A program made the position numbers and the translations under genes. Source: Megaleporinus macrocephalus (Eukaryota > Chordata > Actinopteri > Characiformes > Anostomidae). Taken from it: a stretch of 64,000 nucleotides of DNA. The notes beneath the pieces were generated by a model. It was not told the DNA's origin. It was given only the letters and a program-made list of their open reading frames with translations, and did no database searches. The stretch lies in assembly GCA_021613375.1 (NCBI GenBank), contig CM038704.1, positions 35,109,488-35,173,487 of the forward strand. Direction: 5' to 3'. Shown here piece after piece: positions 26,561 through 37,302 of this stretch; within the stretch, counting starts at the first letter, position 1; each line of letters starts with the position of its first letter.

Positions 26561-27476
26561 TACTGTACATTCACACCAGAAGGCAACAAGCCTCTAATGT
26601 TACCGCAAGTGTGTTTCTTGTAGGTGTAGATGCTGCACTTGTCATGCGTGGACAGATACACTGTCAAGCTTTCAAGAAAATATATATTTTAAAAATAATA
26701 TACTGTGTTGCTGTTTTGTTTAAAATGTGTTAAAATGTGTTAAAAGGTGATATAGGTTTATCCTCCATGGGTTTGTCTGATAAGGTACATTCATTTACTT
26801 ATTCACTGATCACTACAGAGACTGTTTTTGTAGAACACTATATAAGAGTGAGGGAGACAATAGAGGGAATTCGGAGGCATGCACTTACATCGGAAACAAA
26901 TCTTCTTGACCTTTGGCTGCATAAACAATCCAGAACAATGGAGGCCACTGGCGTCATCAGATTACATCACTATATGGCTATTTTCCATGCTCTAATGTCT
27001 TTTGTCATGACTACAAATTTGCCTGTCAAATATTTGATTCTGTAGTTACTTCAATGTTTCGATTTAATCAATAAAACTACTGAGTGAAGTATTGTTATGC
27101 ATTGCCTTATTTCTTGAGCCCAAGCTTTATATACTTAAGCTCATGGTTATAACATTCTGTAACTGTTATTTTTTATTTTTACTTCTGTTAGTGGAGTTGG
27201 TTATACTAGTCACCCTGTTGGTATTAGAGCTTTTATCCCTCAGACAGAGACGCAGGGTTCCAAAAAAACAGCTTTGTATTGTGGTACGTTAGCCTGTGAG
27301 TAGTGTACATAGGTTGTCCACTATTTTTACGGCGCATTGTGGGTAACAATATGAACTATATAGGGAATCTAACTGTTCACTTAAAGACAAACCAAAAAAA
27401 TAATAGAAAAATATACACTCAAAATATACACCCAAATATTGTAAAATAAGTTTTTGGGTATTTTAAAATATTGTGA
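26561..27476. other. Sequence between displaced duplicate blocks
   Basis: Unique AT-rich sequence. The frame at 26737-27045 is not recognised. I see no terminal inverted repeats that would mark it as one transposon. Confidence 0.45.
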
Positions 27477-27900
27477 AGCTAAAATGTGAAAAAAGGCTGA
27501 TATAGTGATGACACATGAAACTGTAATTCACATGATTCCATACCACCTGATCTTTTTGCTTGGCATAAAGTGTTTGCACAGTGGTGAACTGCTGTTACCC
27601 TTACGCCAAACTTGAACTGATCAACTCATATAACGCAGTGGGGATTTTCCTATTAGTGGATGTGGTTGGCCAATGACTGGAAGCAACTGGCCTTACAGGA
27701 GGTCCAATTGAGAAGCTTGTTTTCCACATCCTGCTCCCAAGCTTGTTTTCCACATCCTGAAATGTCTAATCCAAAGTTTGTTTGAAAAATGGCTCCCAGA
27801 GCTGTCTGGTGCATTAGCGTTCCCAGATTGACATCATCAGGGAGGCATCGAGATTTCAGCCCTCATTAAGTGACCACTGCATGTTGTGTCTGCCATTTCT
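27477..27900 (+). repeat. Duplicated block B, copy 2
   Basis: Second copy of 25409-25832, same length (424 bp) and about 99% identical by eye. It is preceded by unrelated sequence in place of block A. Confidence 0.95.
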
Positions 27901-29980
27901 GAGCAGTACAGCCATTAAAAGATGGCAATTTTCTGTAAATATAATCTACTTAAAGCAGAAATCCAGTAAAATCTATCTATCTGGTTTTGATGCAGTTTCT
28001 AATCATGGTAGCTTCATGGTCTAAACTTTCTCAGCATCAGCAACTTGATGTACATTTTTCCTGCCTAAATTTGCAAGACATTAGTGAAATGTTTGACTGG
28101 AAACACTGGTACTAATTTAATCCTAATTAAATGGTTCTGTGTTTAGTAGTTGTTAAATAATCCTAATAGATAATTCCTGTGCAAGTGTGTGTAGCTGAGC
28201 TCGGCGGAGAGCACTGAGCTGTGTTGTGTGGTTGTAGAGGGACGTGTGAGCGGTCAGTGTGATTGATGTTAGCAATTTCTGCAGCCAGAGATTCTTCATT
28301 ACTTTGACTGTACTGCTGTTGTTTCTCTATATGTTATCACATACAGCCAGAGTGCACACTTATACAGAGAGAGAGGAGGACAGAGTGAAGGAAGTGAGTG
28401 AGAGAAAAAAAGAGGAAGACCAAAAGATTTGGGATTTTTAACTGATCTTGGACTTCAGTGTAAAATGCTTTAGCTTTGCGTGAACATGTATTTTAATTCT
28501 GTTTATTTTCTTAAAGTGAATGACTCAACTTTTCATTTTGTCACTACCAAAACAATAGTCGCCAGACTTTACCAGATGTTCTAGTAGTGACTGGTACACA
28601 ACTTAGAAACACAGCCTTGAACAGTTGTACATGTACAAAATCCACATTTATTATTAAAACACAAAGTAAAAAAAAAAAAAAATCTGTGTTTTCTGTAGTG
28701 ACAGTTCTTAACTCTTCAGACTCGTTTACTTAAAAAAAATGGGATTTAATTGCCATGTGGCCATGTGGGACAGGGATGCCGTCTCACTAGGGATGCAGTA
28801 TAACTGCAGTATAAGTGTGCTAATAGCAATAACTATTAAAAAAAGTAATTAAATCTATAAAAACAAAATGCATTTGAACTAAACTTGTCACCCAGAATCA
28901 CTGACAGCTGACGAGAGAGAGAGAGAGAAGGTGAGTGCTCTTTCTTTTTGCCTCTTCTCTCCCACACCTCCTCTCTCTTTTTCTCCATCTCTCTCGCTCT
29001 CTGTGTATCTTCCATTCCTCTCTACCCCACAGTAATCTTGCTGCCTCATAGTCAGGTATCACCATGGCAACCAGTTCATCCACTGCCTTGGTTTGAGGGT
29101 CTGAGCCCTCGGAGAGAAGAGAGGAGTGTGTGTTTGTGAGTAAAAATAGGCAGTGTGCGTGCAACATTTGTAAAATGTTCGCACAAACACACACACACTC
29201 ATCTGATTCACTGTTATTAAACACCACAAATATCTGAAACATCTTAGTGGAGGACACTTGGGAGCACCTTCAGAAATTGTGACTGTGAACTATCACTATC
29301 AGTGCTGAAGCAGTTACTTAGTCACTCATCAACTTTCAGACTGTAACATCACTTCTGAGCTCCTCTCTAAAACCCAGACATCTGAAGCAGCTGTAGAACG
29401 CCAGCAACCCTCCTGGCACTTTATTTACAAACAGCTGAGTAAACATCATCTCAACACTCCATAAACTGATAATACAATCTAAAAAAATACTGGAAGCTGT
29501 TCACACACAGCTGCCTCTAAATAAAATCTTCAGGAGTTACCGGGTCCAAACGCTCCAGCAGATCCCAAAATATAATGACTAGGGTGCGAGCTGTAAACCT
29601 TTGCACAACCAGTTAGCACAACCTGTGCAAAGGTCTTGTTGTCTAAAAGCTCATATTCTAAAAATGTTTTTTTTTACCAGTAGGAACCCCATATATCACT
29701 GGAACAGATGTAAATAAACATAAATACAACACAAAGTAGCATAAATATAGCAGAATCTATTAAATTCCCTCAAAAATCCTCTTAAAATCTTGGTTTAGCT
29801 TAATGAAGTACTGAGCAGTCAAAGCAGGTATTAGATGATAAGTGTAAACAATTCTGGGCTAACACAAAGAAATAGTTAAAGAGGGTTAAATAAACACACT
29901 TACATTAAAAAAACACTATTTTACTGTATTAATACTATTTAAATATTAATTAATTAATAGATTGTCAGGTTTCCGTCCAT
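27901..29980. other. Intergenic, with one dispersed repeat and an X-box-like site
   Basis: Contains a diverged repeat at 28545-28780 (see 7240-7480), an A15 run near 28669 and GA/CT-rich patches at 28360-28420 and 28910-29010. An imperfect X-box-like ATCACC-AT-GGCAAC sits at 29058-29071. No gene is supported; the frame at 28898-29257 is unrecognised. Confidence 0.45.
28545..28780 (+). repeat. Dispersed repeat, copy 2 (unclassified)
   Basis: Same block order as 7240-7480, including CTGGTACACAACT, TTATTAAAACACAAA, TGTAGTGACAG and CATGTGGGACAGGGATG. Strongly diverged. Confidence 0.5.
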
Positions 29981-29982
29981 AT

Positions 29983-30205
29983 ACAGTAACAGTGGTGGGG
30001 TGTTAAGGCATGTTGTGCTCATACAAGTGGATCAGACACAGCAGTGCTGCTAGAGTTCGTACACAGAGAATGATCATCCTGTAATACCTGCTCTGTGGTG
30101 TTCCTGGCTATTGATGAACAGGGTAAATATACAGAATATACAGAGAAACAAATGGACTACTGGTCTGCTCCTTTGTAGTCAGTGGAGCTGATATAATGAA
30201 CAAAT
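29983..30205. mobile_element. Partial copy of the foldback element at 9443-10005
   Basis: Shares GTTGTGCTCATACAAGTGGA, CAGACACAGCAGTGCTGCTA, AATACCTGCTCTGTGGTG and CAGAGAAACAAATGGACTAC with the element at 9443-10005. The central arm is deleted. Confidence 0.65.
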
Positions 30206-31581
30206 GCTGCAGTTGCATCATTTCGGACGCGCATCCTCGTGCCAACACAAATCTTTAAAAGAACAAACGTAGATTACGACTGAAACAAGACCCGGAGTGA
30301 TAACGTAAACGCAGCCAGGTGCAGAACTTTAAGCGCAATGTGAGTGCAGGTCATTGTGGACATGGGCAGTGGGGACCATTATGCTTGTGCGCGGTATAAG
30401 GCAAAAACCCACAACAGAGGTTGTACGGCCATGTGTATTCACCGTGTCATTGCTGGACGGCACAAAACAATGTATTTATTAGCATGATTGCTCACTGTTT
30501 GCTCAAATTAAACATGACATATTTCATATCTCTATTATGGCATGTTTATCATACAAAATACATAGGTACAATTGAGTTCTAATTAAGAATGACTACATTC
30601 ATAAAAAACTTTGCTTTATTGAAAAAGACAGCATTGTATATGCAGTTTATTTACATTTGCATGCTTTAAAAGAGAGAGTGAAAAAAGAGAAAATAGACGT
30701 AAAGGAGAGGGTAACTAAAAGTAGGCATATGAATACAATGAACACACTATCGGTGCACACATGATGTATAGTATCATACAAGTGTTGATAAAATTAATAG
30801 TCAGCAATACATCCTAGTATGTTTTACTTACTGTAGAAATTCAATTTTGGACCTTCCTGAGAACCCTGGAGTGGGAAATGTCCTGTAGCGGTAAGAAGGC
30901 CACTCCTGGCATGGACTGAAGTGGAAAAGTAAACCAAAATACATAGTATTGTGCATTTTACTATGTGAACTGTAGGAATTTGGTTTAGAGAGGATGTGGC
31001 CTTGTTTGCAGTGCAGTCCAGGACATAAGGTTTAATAAGTATTCATATTACAAGCTCATGTTTTGTCTCACATGGATAATAAATCTATGAAGGAGAGTTA
31101 ACAATTGAGGATCAGGCAACTATTTTGGGTTATGTATTGTGATGTTACCATTTGTTCCTGTGTCACCACCTACACTCAGAACCAAAGGGATCTATGTGTG
31201 GTGTGGTTAGAGGGTGGGTGGAGTGATAGGGAGGGCAGAAGGTTATGGAGGAGAGGAAAAAGGGAGGAGGAAAGGAATGGTTTCCCACCCTGAAGTGTGT
31301 GTGTGCCCGTGTGCATGTGTCAGACTGGATGATGTAATAGCAGAGCAATCACAGCCAGGGAGAGGGACAGAGAATAGAGGAGGGAGAGAGTAAGAGGAAA
31401 GAGGACAGGGTGAGAGAGAGAGTTAGTGAAAGGGAAAGGGCAACCGAATTTGTATCACAATATGTATTTCCATACTTATCATTCAGTATCAATGATTGTG
31501 AATCAGTTGCTTTTTTCTTTTGTTTTATAAATATTTGTGCTAATGGGAATGCATCTTCTAAAAACATAACATTTTATCTGA
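30206..31581. other. Intergenic, CpG-richer at 30220-30470
   Basis: 30220-30470 holds more CpG than its surroundings (GGACGCGCATCCTCGTGCC, CCCGGAGTGATAACG, GTGCGCGGTATAAGG). 31195-31440 is purine-rich. No gene is recognised. Confidence 0.4.
30832..30915 (-). other. Possible isolated exon on the minus strand
   Basis: Read on the minus strand, a strong acceptor (GGTTTACTTTTCCACTTCAG) precedes an 84-bp segment and a consensus donor (CA|GTAAGT) follows it. Two of three frames are open. None of the translations (for example CQEWPSYRYRTFPTPGFSGR) is recognised. It may be an exon of a non-coding or transposon-derived transcript, or chance. Confidence 0.15.
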
Positions 31582-33455
31582 TACCAGCTGCCTCTGCTAA
31601 CTGAAAATATAAAATTCAACTAACTCTGCTAACTGAAACTATCTAATATCTAACCCCAGCTAAATCTGCTAATTATAATTTTCAAATCTCAACTAACTCT
31701 GCTAATTGAAACTATCTAATATCTAACCCCAGCTAAATCTGCTAATTATAATTTTCAAATCTCAACTAACTCTGCTAATTGAAACTATCTAATATCTAAC
31801 CCCAGCTAACTCTGCTAATTAAAAATATCTAACCCCAACTAACTTTGCTAACTGAAAATATCTAATATCTAACCCCAGCTAAATCTGCTAATTAAAAATA
31901 TCAAATCTCAACTAACTCTGCTAACTGAAACTATCTAATATCTAACCCCAGCTAACTCTGCTAACTAAAAATATCTAACCCCAACTAACTCTGCTAACTG
32001 AAAATATCTAATATCTAACCCCAGCTAAATCTGCTAACTGAAAATATATAACCCCAGCTAACTCTGCTAACTGAAAATATCTAACCCCAACTAACTCTGC
32101 TAACTGAAAATATCTAATATCTAATCCCAGCTAACTCTGCTAACTGAAAATATATAACCCCAGCTAACTCTGCTAACTAAAAATATCTAATATCTTACAC
32201 CAGCTAACTCTGCTAACTGAAACTATCTAATATCTAACACCAGCTACGTCTGCCAACTGAAACTATCTAATATCTAACCCCAGTTAACTCTGCTAACTGA
32301 AAATATATAACCCCAGCTAACTTTGCAAACTCTCTAATATCTTACACCAGTTAACTCTGCTAACTGAAACTATCTAATATCTAACCCCAGCTAATTCTGC
32401 TAACTGAGAATCGAATATTTAACCCCAGCTAGCTCTGCTAACTGAAAATGTCTAACATCTAACCCCAGCTAACTCTGCTAACTAAAAATATCTAACCCTA
32501 GCTACCGCCGTGCACTGAAAATATCTAATATTTAACCCCAGCTAACTCTGCTAACTAAAAATATATAACCCCAGCTAACTCTGCTAAATGAAAATATCTA
32601 ATATCTAACCCCAGCTAACTCTGCTAACTAAAAATATATAAGCCCAGCTAAATCTGCTAATTAAAAATGTCAAATCTCAACTAACTCTAACCGTGCACTG
32701 AAAATATCTAATATCTAATCCCAGCTAACTCTGCTAACTGAAAATATATAATCCCAGCTAACTCTGCTAACTAAAAATATCTAATATCTTACACCAGATA
32801 ACTCTGCTAACTGAAACTATCTAATATCTAACACCAGCTACCTCTGCTAACTGAAAATATATAACCCCAGCTAACTTTGCAAACTCTCTAATATCTTACA
32901 CCAGCTAACTCTGCCAACTGAAACTATCTAATGTCTAAGCCCAGCTAACTCTGCTAACTGAAAATATATAACCCCAGCTAACTTTGCAAACTCTCTAATA
33001 TCTTACACCAGCTACCTCTGCTAACTGAAACTATCTAATATCTAACCCCAGCTAACTCTGCTTACTGAAAATATATAACCCCGGCTAACTCTGCTAACTA
33101 TCTAATATCTAACAACAGCTACCTCTGCTAACTGAACATATCCAACCCCAGCTAGCTCTGCTAACTTAAAATGTCTAACATCTAACCCCAGCTAACTCTG
33201 CTAACTAAAAATATCCAACCCTAGCTACCGCCGTGCACTGAAAATATCTAATATTTAACCCCAGCTAACTCTGCTAACTAAAAATATCTAACCCTAGCTA
33301 ACTCTGCTAACTAAAAATATCTAACCCTAGCTACCGCCGTGCACTGAAAATATCTAATATTTAACCCCAGCTAACTCTGCTAACTAAAAATATATAACCC
33401 CAGCTAACTCTGCTAACTGAAAATATCTAATCCTAACTAACTCTGCTAACTGAAC
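31582..33455. repeat. Minisatellite, about 40-bp unit, about 48 copies
   Basis: The unit has the blocks GAAAATATCTAATATCTAAC and CCCAGCTAACTCTGCTAACT, with frequent 33-bp variants lacking TAATATC. Longer-period patterns are visible (a block with CTAGCTACCGCCGTGCACTG recurs near 32500, 33230 and 33330), showing segment-level amplification. Its core is the reverse complement of that in 26098-26560. Confidence 0.97.
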
Positions 33456-33599
33456 ACCAGCGTTTTTTGCTAACTTTTTTTACATAGTTTACAACTGTTC
33501 AAAGCTAGTGGTTTTACTGTTAATACTGAACTAAGTAACAGAATTAATATTTAATCAAAAATATCATAAACACAAATAAATGTTTAACATGAATTATTA
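33456..33599. other. Short unique spacer
   Basis: AT-rich sequence between the 40-bp array and the next unique region. Nothing seen. Confidence 0.4.
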
Positions 33600-34035
33600 T
33601 AGTATTATTGCTGCGGTCCTGCAGATGATGTGAGTTTGTTTTGCTCCTGTGATTAGGGGTGTGTGATGTCTCTGCTCCTCTGACAGGTTTAAATCTGTTA
33701 ATTAGCATTATGCTAGCATGGACTAGAGGTGAGGGAGGCTGTTGCTATGATACGGTGAGGACGTTAATTAAGAAGTGCAGTGTGTGTGTACATGTGTGTC
33801 TTTGTGTGTGTATGTGCAGTGCAGTGTGTGTGCACGCGCATGTGTGCATATGTGCGCGTGTGTGTGCATATGTGCGTGTGTGTGCGCACTGAGAGAATCG
33901 CTATAAATGTTAAAACCTGTTATTTCTCCTAATTAGCTGGTAATTGTATCTCTGACTGTGGCTGATTGCTTTGTTTATGAGCAGAACGGGAGTGATTAGC
34001 TGTTAGTGTGGGGTTAGTGCTAAATGTGGCTTAGA
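33600..34035. promoter_or_regulatory. Candidate conserved non-coding region around a GT repeat
   Basis: Blocks GGTTTAAATCTGTTAATTAG, GACGTTAATTAAGAAG, TTTCTCCTAATTAGCTGGTA and AACGGGAGTGATTAGCTG flank an alternating GT/GC/AT stretch (33780-33890). TAATTA density and lack of repeats suggest an enhancer; alignment is required. Confidence 0.35.
33780..33890. repeat. (GT)n-rich alternating purine-pyrimidine stretch
   Basis: GTGTGTGTACATGTGTG, GTGCACGCGCATGTGTGC and similar. Alternation continues for about 110 bp and includes CGCG, which favours Z-DNA in principle. Confidence 0.85.
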
Positions 34036-34449
34036 GCGTGACCACTGGGAGACCACAGCAGTTTGTTTGATTTGGAGTTCAGTGACGCACTGGAAATATG
34101 CAGAAACAAATAAAACCTGACATAAAACCCGTACTAAAACTAAATAAAAGGCCAATAAAACGCTGATAAATAAAAATAAAACCCAAATAATAATAAACAG
34201 AACCCAAATACAAAAAATACAAATACAAAAGTAAGACCTAAATAACCTAAAAGGGGAAAAACCCCGATATGAACTAATATTTTTGGTGTGCATTTGTTAA
34301 TTAATAATTTCATTTCATTACTGCTTTCTCTGTATATAAACCTTTTATTGTTTTTGCTTTTATTGTTAATTGTTTTATGTCTGTTTCTTTGTTGTTCCTA
34401 ATTTTGTTGTCTGTAAAGTAAAAGAACCAGCAGCTTTAGCTGAACATGA

Positions 34450-34492
34450 TACACACACACACACACACTGTGAAATTTTCATTTGTGTATAT

Positions 34493-34540
<48 letters not shown>
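34450..34540. repeat. Inverted pair: (AC)10 then (GT)23
   Basis: An AC run (34450-34468) is followed 26 bp later by a GT run (34495-34540). The two are complementary and could pair in a single strand. Confidence 0.9.
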
Positions 34541-34542
<2 letters not shown>

Positions 34543-35111
34543 ATGAGATGAGAAGAGAAGAGGAAAGTGTATGACTGCTGAGAGAAGGACAGAGATGAGC
34601 GAGTGAGAGAGTTTTTCATCTTTTTATACTTATTACATACTTTTTATTGCATGATGATTACATTTGTGTTTTTGTATATCTAATTAATTATGTTATGTAA
34701 TTAATATGTAGTTGTGAAATATGTTTTATTAGGTTTTAATTAGTTATATTCATTTACTTCAATCTTAACACAGCTTAGTTATCTTGTGCTGATATTATCT
34801 TTATTCTACACAGATTAAATGTAATTATACAGTTAATAACCCTGCAGTAGCCTTAACAGTGTTCGTATATTAGTCCATGTTAATAGATACCAGTGAATCA
34901 AACAGTGTCAGAAACTATATAATTAAGTAGTAGAGATACTGAACATTTCCACACAGGTTGAGACATAATGGTTTAGGTTTGCATTTAGCAACCTGCTAAC
35001 ATCAGCTACATAAGTCTCACAACTCCAGCACTAAAGGATAAAGAAATGTGTAGTGCTATTATAAAAAAGTCCTCTTTTACAGCTACTGTACTGTTTGACC
35101 CTTACTGCCCA

Positions 35112-35145
<34 letters not shown>

Positions 35146-35156
35146 TCTCCCTCTCC
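34541..35156. other. Intergenic, ends in (CT)n
   Basis: Unique AT-rich sequence, then a CT microsatellite at 35112-35150. No gene seen. Confidence 0.45.
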
Positions 35157-35402
35157 CTCCTATTGTCGTGCCAATCCTCTGGAGTGGTCGTTATGCAGGC
35201 CCCTAATGAGCTCCTGCTGATCAGAGCTCTCAGGTTAATTAGCATGGTGGAGAGCCGGAGCAGCGGGGCTTCGCCAGGCTCCACCCCAGGGGTGGAGCCA
35301 AGCCCTTCATCTGTTATTACTGAGGAGCTCGTACAGGAGGCTGTAAAGTCTCTCTCTCTCTCAGAGCAACTGCAGCAATATGCCACATACATAATTAAAT
35401 AG
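35157..35402. promoter_or_regulatory. GC-rich unique island with perfect hairpin; candidate conserved element
   Basis: A non-repetitive island (CCCCTAATGAGCTCCTGCTG, CAGGTTAATTAGCATGG) in an otherwise repetitive area. 35277-35299 is a perfect inverted repeat (GGCTCCACCC-CAG-GGGTGGAGCC, 10-bp arms). The + frame to the stop near 35402 is open (ending SEQLQQYATYIIK) but unrecognised, and two strands are open together, so I favour a non-coding element. Confidence 0.3.
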
Positions 35403-36769
35403 TTAAGATGTAAACAGAGTGGCTTTGGTGTGAAGCGCTATGGTTATGAATCCAATGCCTGGCATCAGAGTATTTTTATTATTTTATTATTATTATTTAT
35501 TATTTTCTGATTTTCTACTCTTTTACCATCTTCAGCATTCCATATATAACTCTGACTACTGCTGTGGGCTTTATTGAGACTTAATTATAAACAGTCACTG
35601 TAATATAACTAATATAAACGTGCAAATACAGTGCATCTATACATGATTACTATTACTGATGTAAATAATGTGCACATCTCTGTGGTCCAATTAGAAACAC
35701 TCTCTTTCTCTCTCTCTCTCTCTCTCCTACTCTTTCTCTCTCTCTCTCTCTCGCAGATTTCATGCCGTTAGCTTATGCAATGTGACGTTAGCATATGTCA
35801 AGCAGCTGGTTGAGCATATGTCTACATAACACATGTCAATAAAACACATTTAAAATCTCTCTCTCTCTCTTACTCTCTCAGTACAGGTTCAGTTCATGCA
35901 TTTGGCAAATGTATATGGCAGTTACCATCAAACTTTTTCTGTCTTAAATATATGTCAATTTAATATTGAGCTCTTGTGTATGTTGTGTACAATGTTCTTC
36001 TTTTCCTATAAAGTTGCTTATTTGTTTTTTGCATTTTTATCATTGGACAGTGATGCTGTATATAATACATATGTGACATTACAAATGGGCTCTTATATAT
36101 ATATATATATATATAAAATACATAAGAGACAAGTTGTCACACATGGGTACTTACAAATTACAATACATTTCAAACTTGTTATTACTACATATACATACTT
36201 CATATGTATTTCAATGTATAAAATACATGTATGACATATATATAACATGTTATTATGCATAGGTACTTGAACATTTGTAATTCATACACATATATTCTAC
36301 ATATATACAAAGCATGGGGTATTTGTTTATATTACTGTATAAACCTTAATACACTACATTACATTATATGCATGTATTTTATTACATATATCTTATTACA
36401 TATATATGTGACAAATAAACCAGTAGAAATGGCCCAAAAAGACAATCAAGAGTAAAGACCGTTCTGTCATTTTTCTTTCTGGTGATATGAATTTTTGTTC
36501 AGACAGTGGAGGACATATATAATACATATGGAACATGCACGGGGCTTAACATCCCGGCACTGTATAAAAGTGACTGTAAGTCTGAGTACGAGAGCTACAG
36601 AGTTTGGAGAGGAGATGCATTAGGCTGCTGAAGCTGTAGCTGTTAATGGTTCGGTAATGAATATTTTTTCTGTTCTGTCTGTCAGTGTGTGGAATAAAAG
36701 CCTCCATATGAAGCCCACTGCTGCAGTCTGCTCTCACTCACAGCTCATTTTAGCAGCTGCTTTTTGTTC
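35403..36769. other. Intergenic with CT repeats and TA-rich, telomere-free sequence
   Basis: CT runs at 35700-35753 and 35856-35880. 36090-36420 is rich in ATATA/ACATAT with quasi-repeats of CATATATA. No gene seen. Confidence 0.45.
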
Positions 36770-37100
36770 TGTTTCACTGAATGCAGCCATTAACGCCACT
36801 GAGTGATGAGTTACGCAATAGATAGTGCTGCCTGAGTGTGTCTGTGTGTCTTTTAATTGTGCTTGTCATGCCTAGTGGTTTTGACGGCTTCCTTGCTGTT
36901 TAATTGAAGACATTACATGTGCAACTAACCAGTTTGGAGTGTTCGATTGTTCTGGTGGCTTAATTACAGAAAAAGGCCAAAAAGCATCATTCAGTTTACT
37001 AACGGAGCGAATGCACGCTGACTGGAACACATCAATTACTCTCACGCCTAACGGGGCGTTAAGGAGCTGCGTAAACATCAACACTGTTACAGATGTGAAG
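36770..37100. promoter_or_regulatory. Candidate conserved non-coding region
   Basis: Unique sequence with GCCATTAACGCCACTG, TGAGTTACGCAATAG (CREB/CEBP-like), GTTTAATTGAAGACATTA, GTGGCTTAATTACAG and CACATCAATTACTCTCACGC. Enhancer-like by style only. Confidence 0.35.
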
Positions 37101-37302
37101 GTCTTATATAGGGGTTTCTTGCATTTAGTTTTTCCCTTGAGGTCCGATTTACCTTACATTTTCCAACCTTACCTTATCCCTTAGAATTAAACAGGCAGTT
37201 TGATACTGTACCTTTAGGCATATGTGTAAAGTAGCTCTTGTCTGGTTGGCTGCCTTATATTGTAACTTGTTCAAAAAGCAGTTGGGCCCCAAAAACTGAG
37301 AA

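Noticed and set aside
31582..33455. Possible CRISPR-like regular repeat array
   Set aside because: The units are contiguous with no unique spacers and vary by point changes, so this is a minisatellite in a eukaryotic genome.
35046..35402. ORF of 118 codons ending SVITEELVQEAVKSLSLSEQLQQ
   Set aside because: The N-terminal part is a CT-repeat artefact. Both strands are open and no family is recognised. I treat the unique part as a candidate non-coding element instead.
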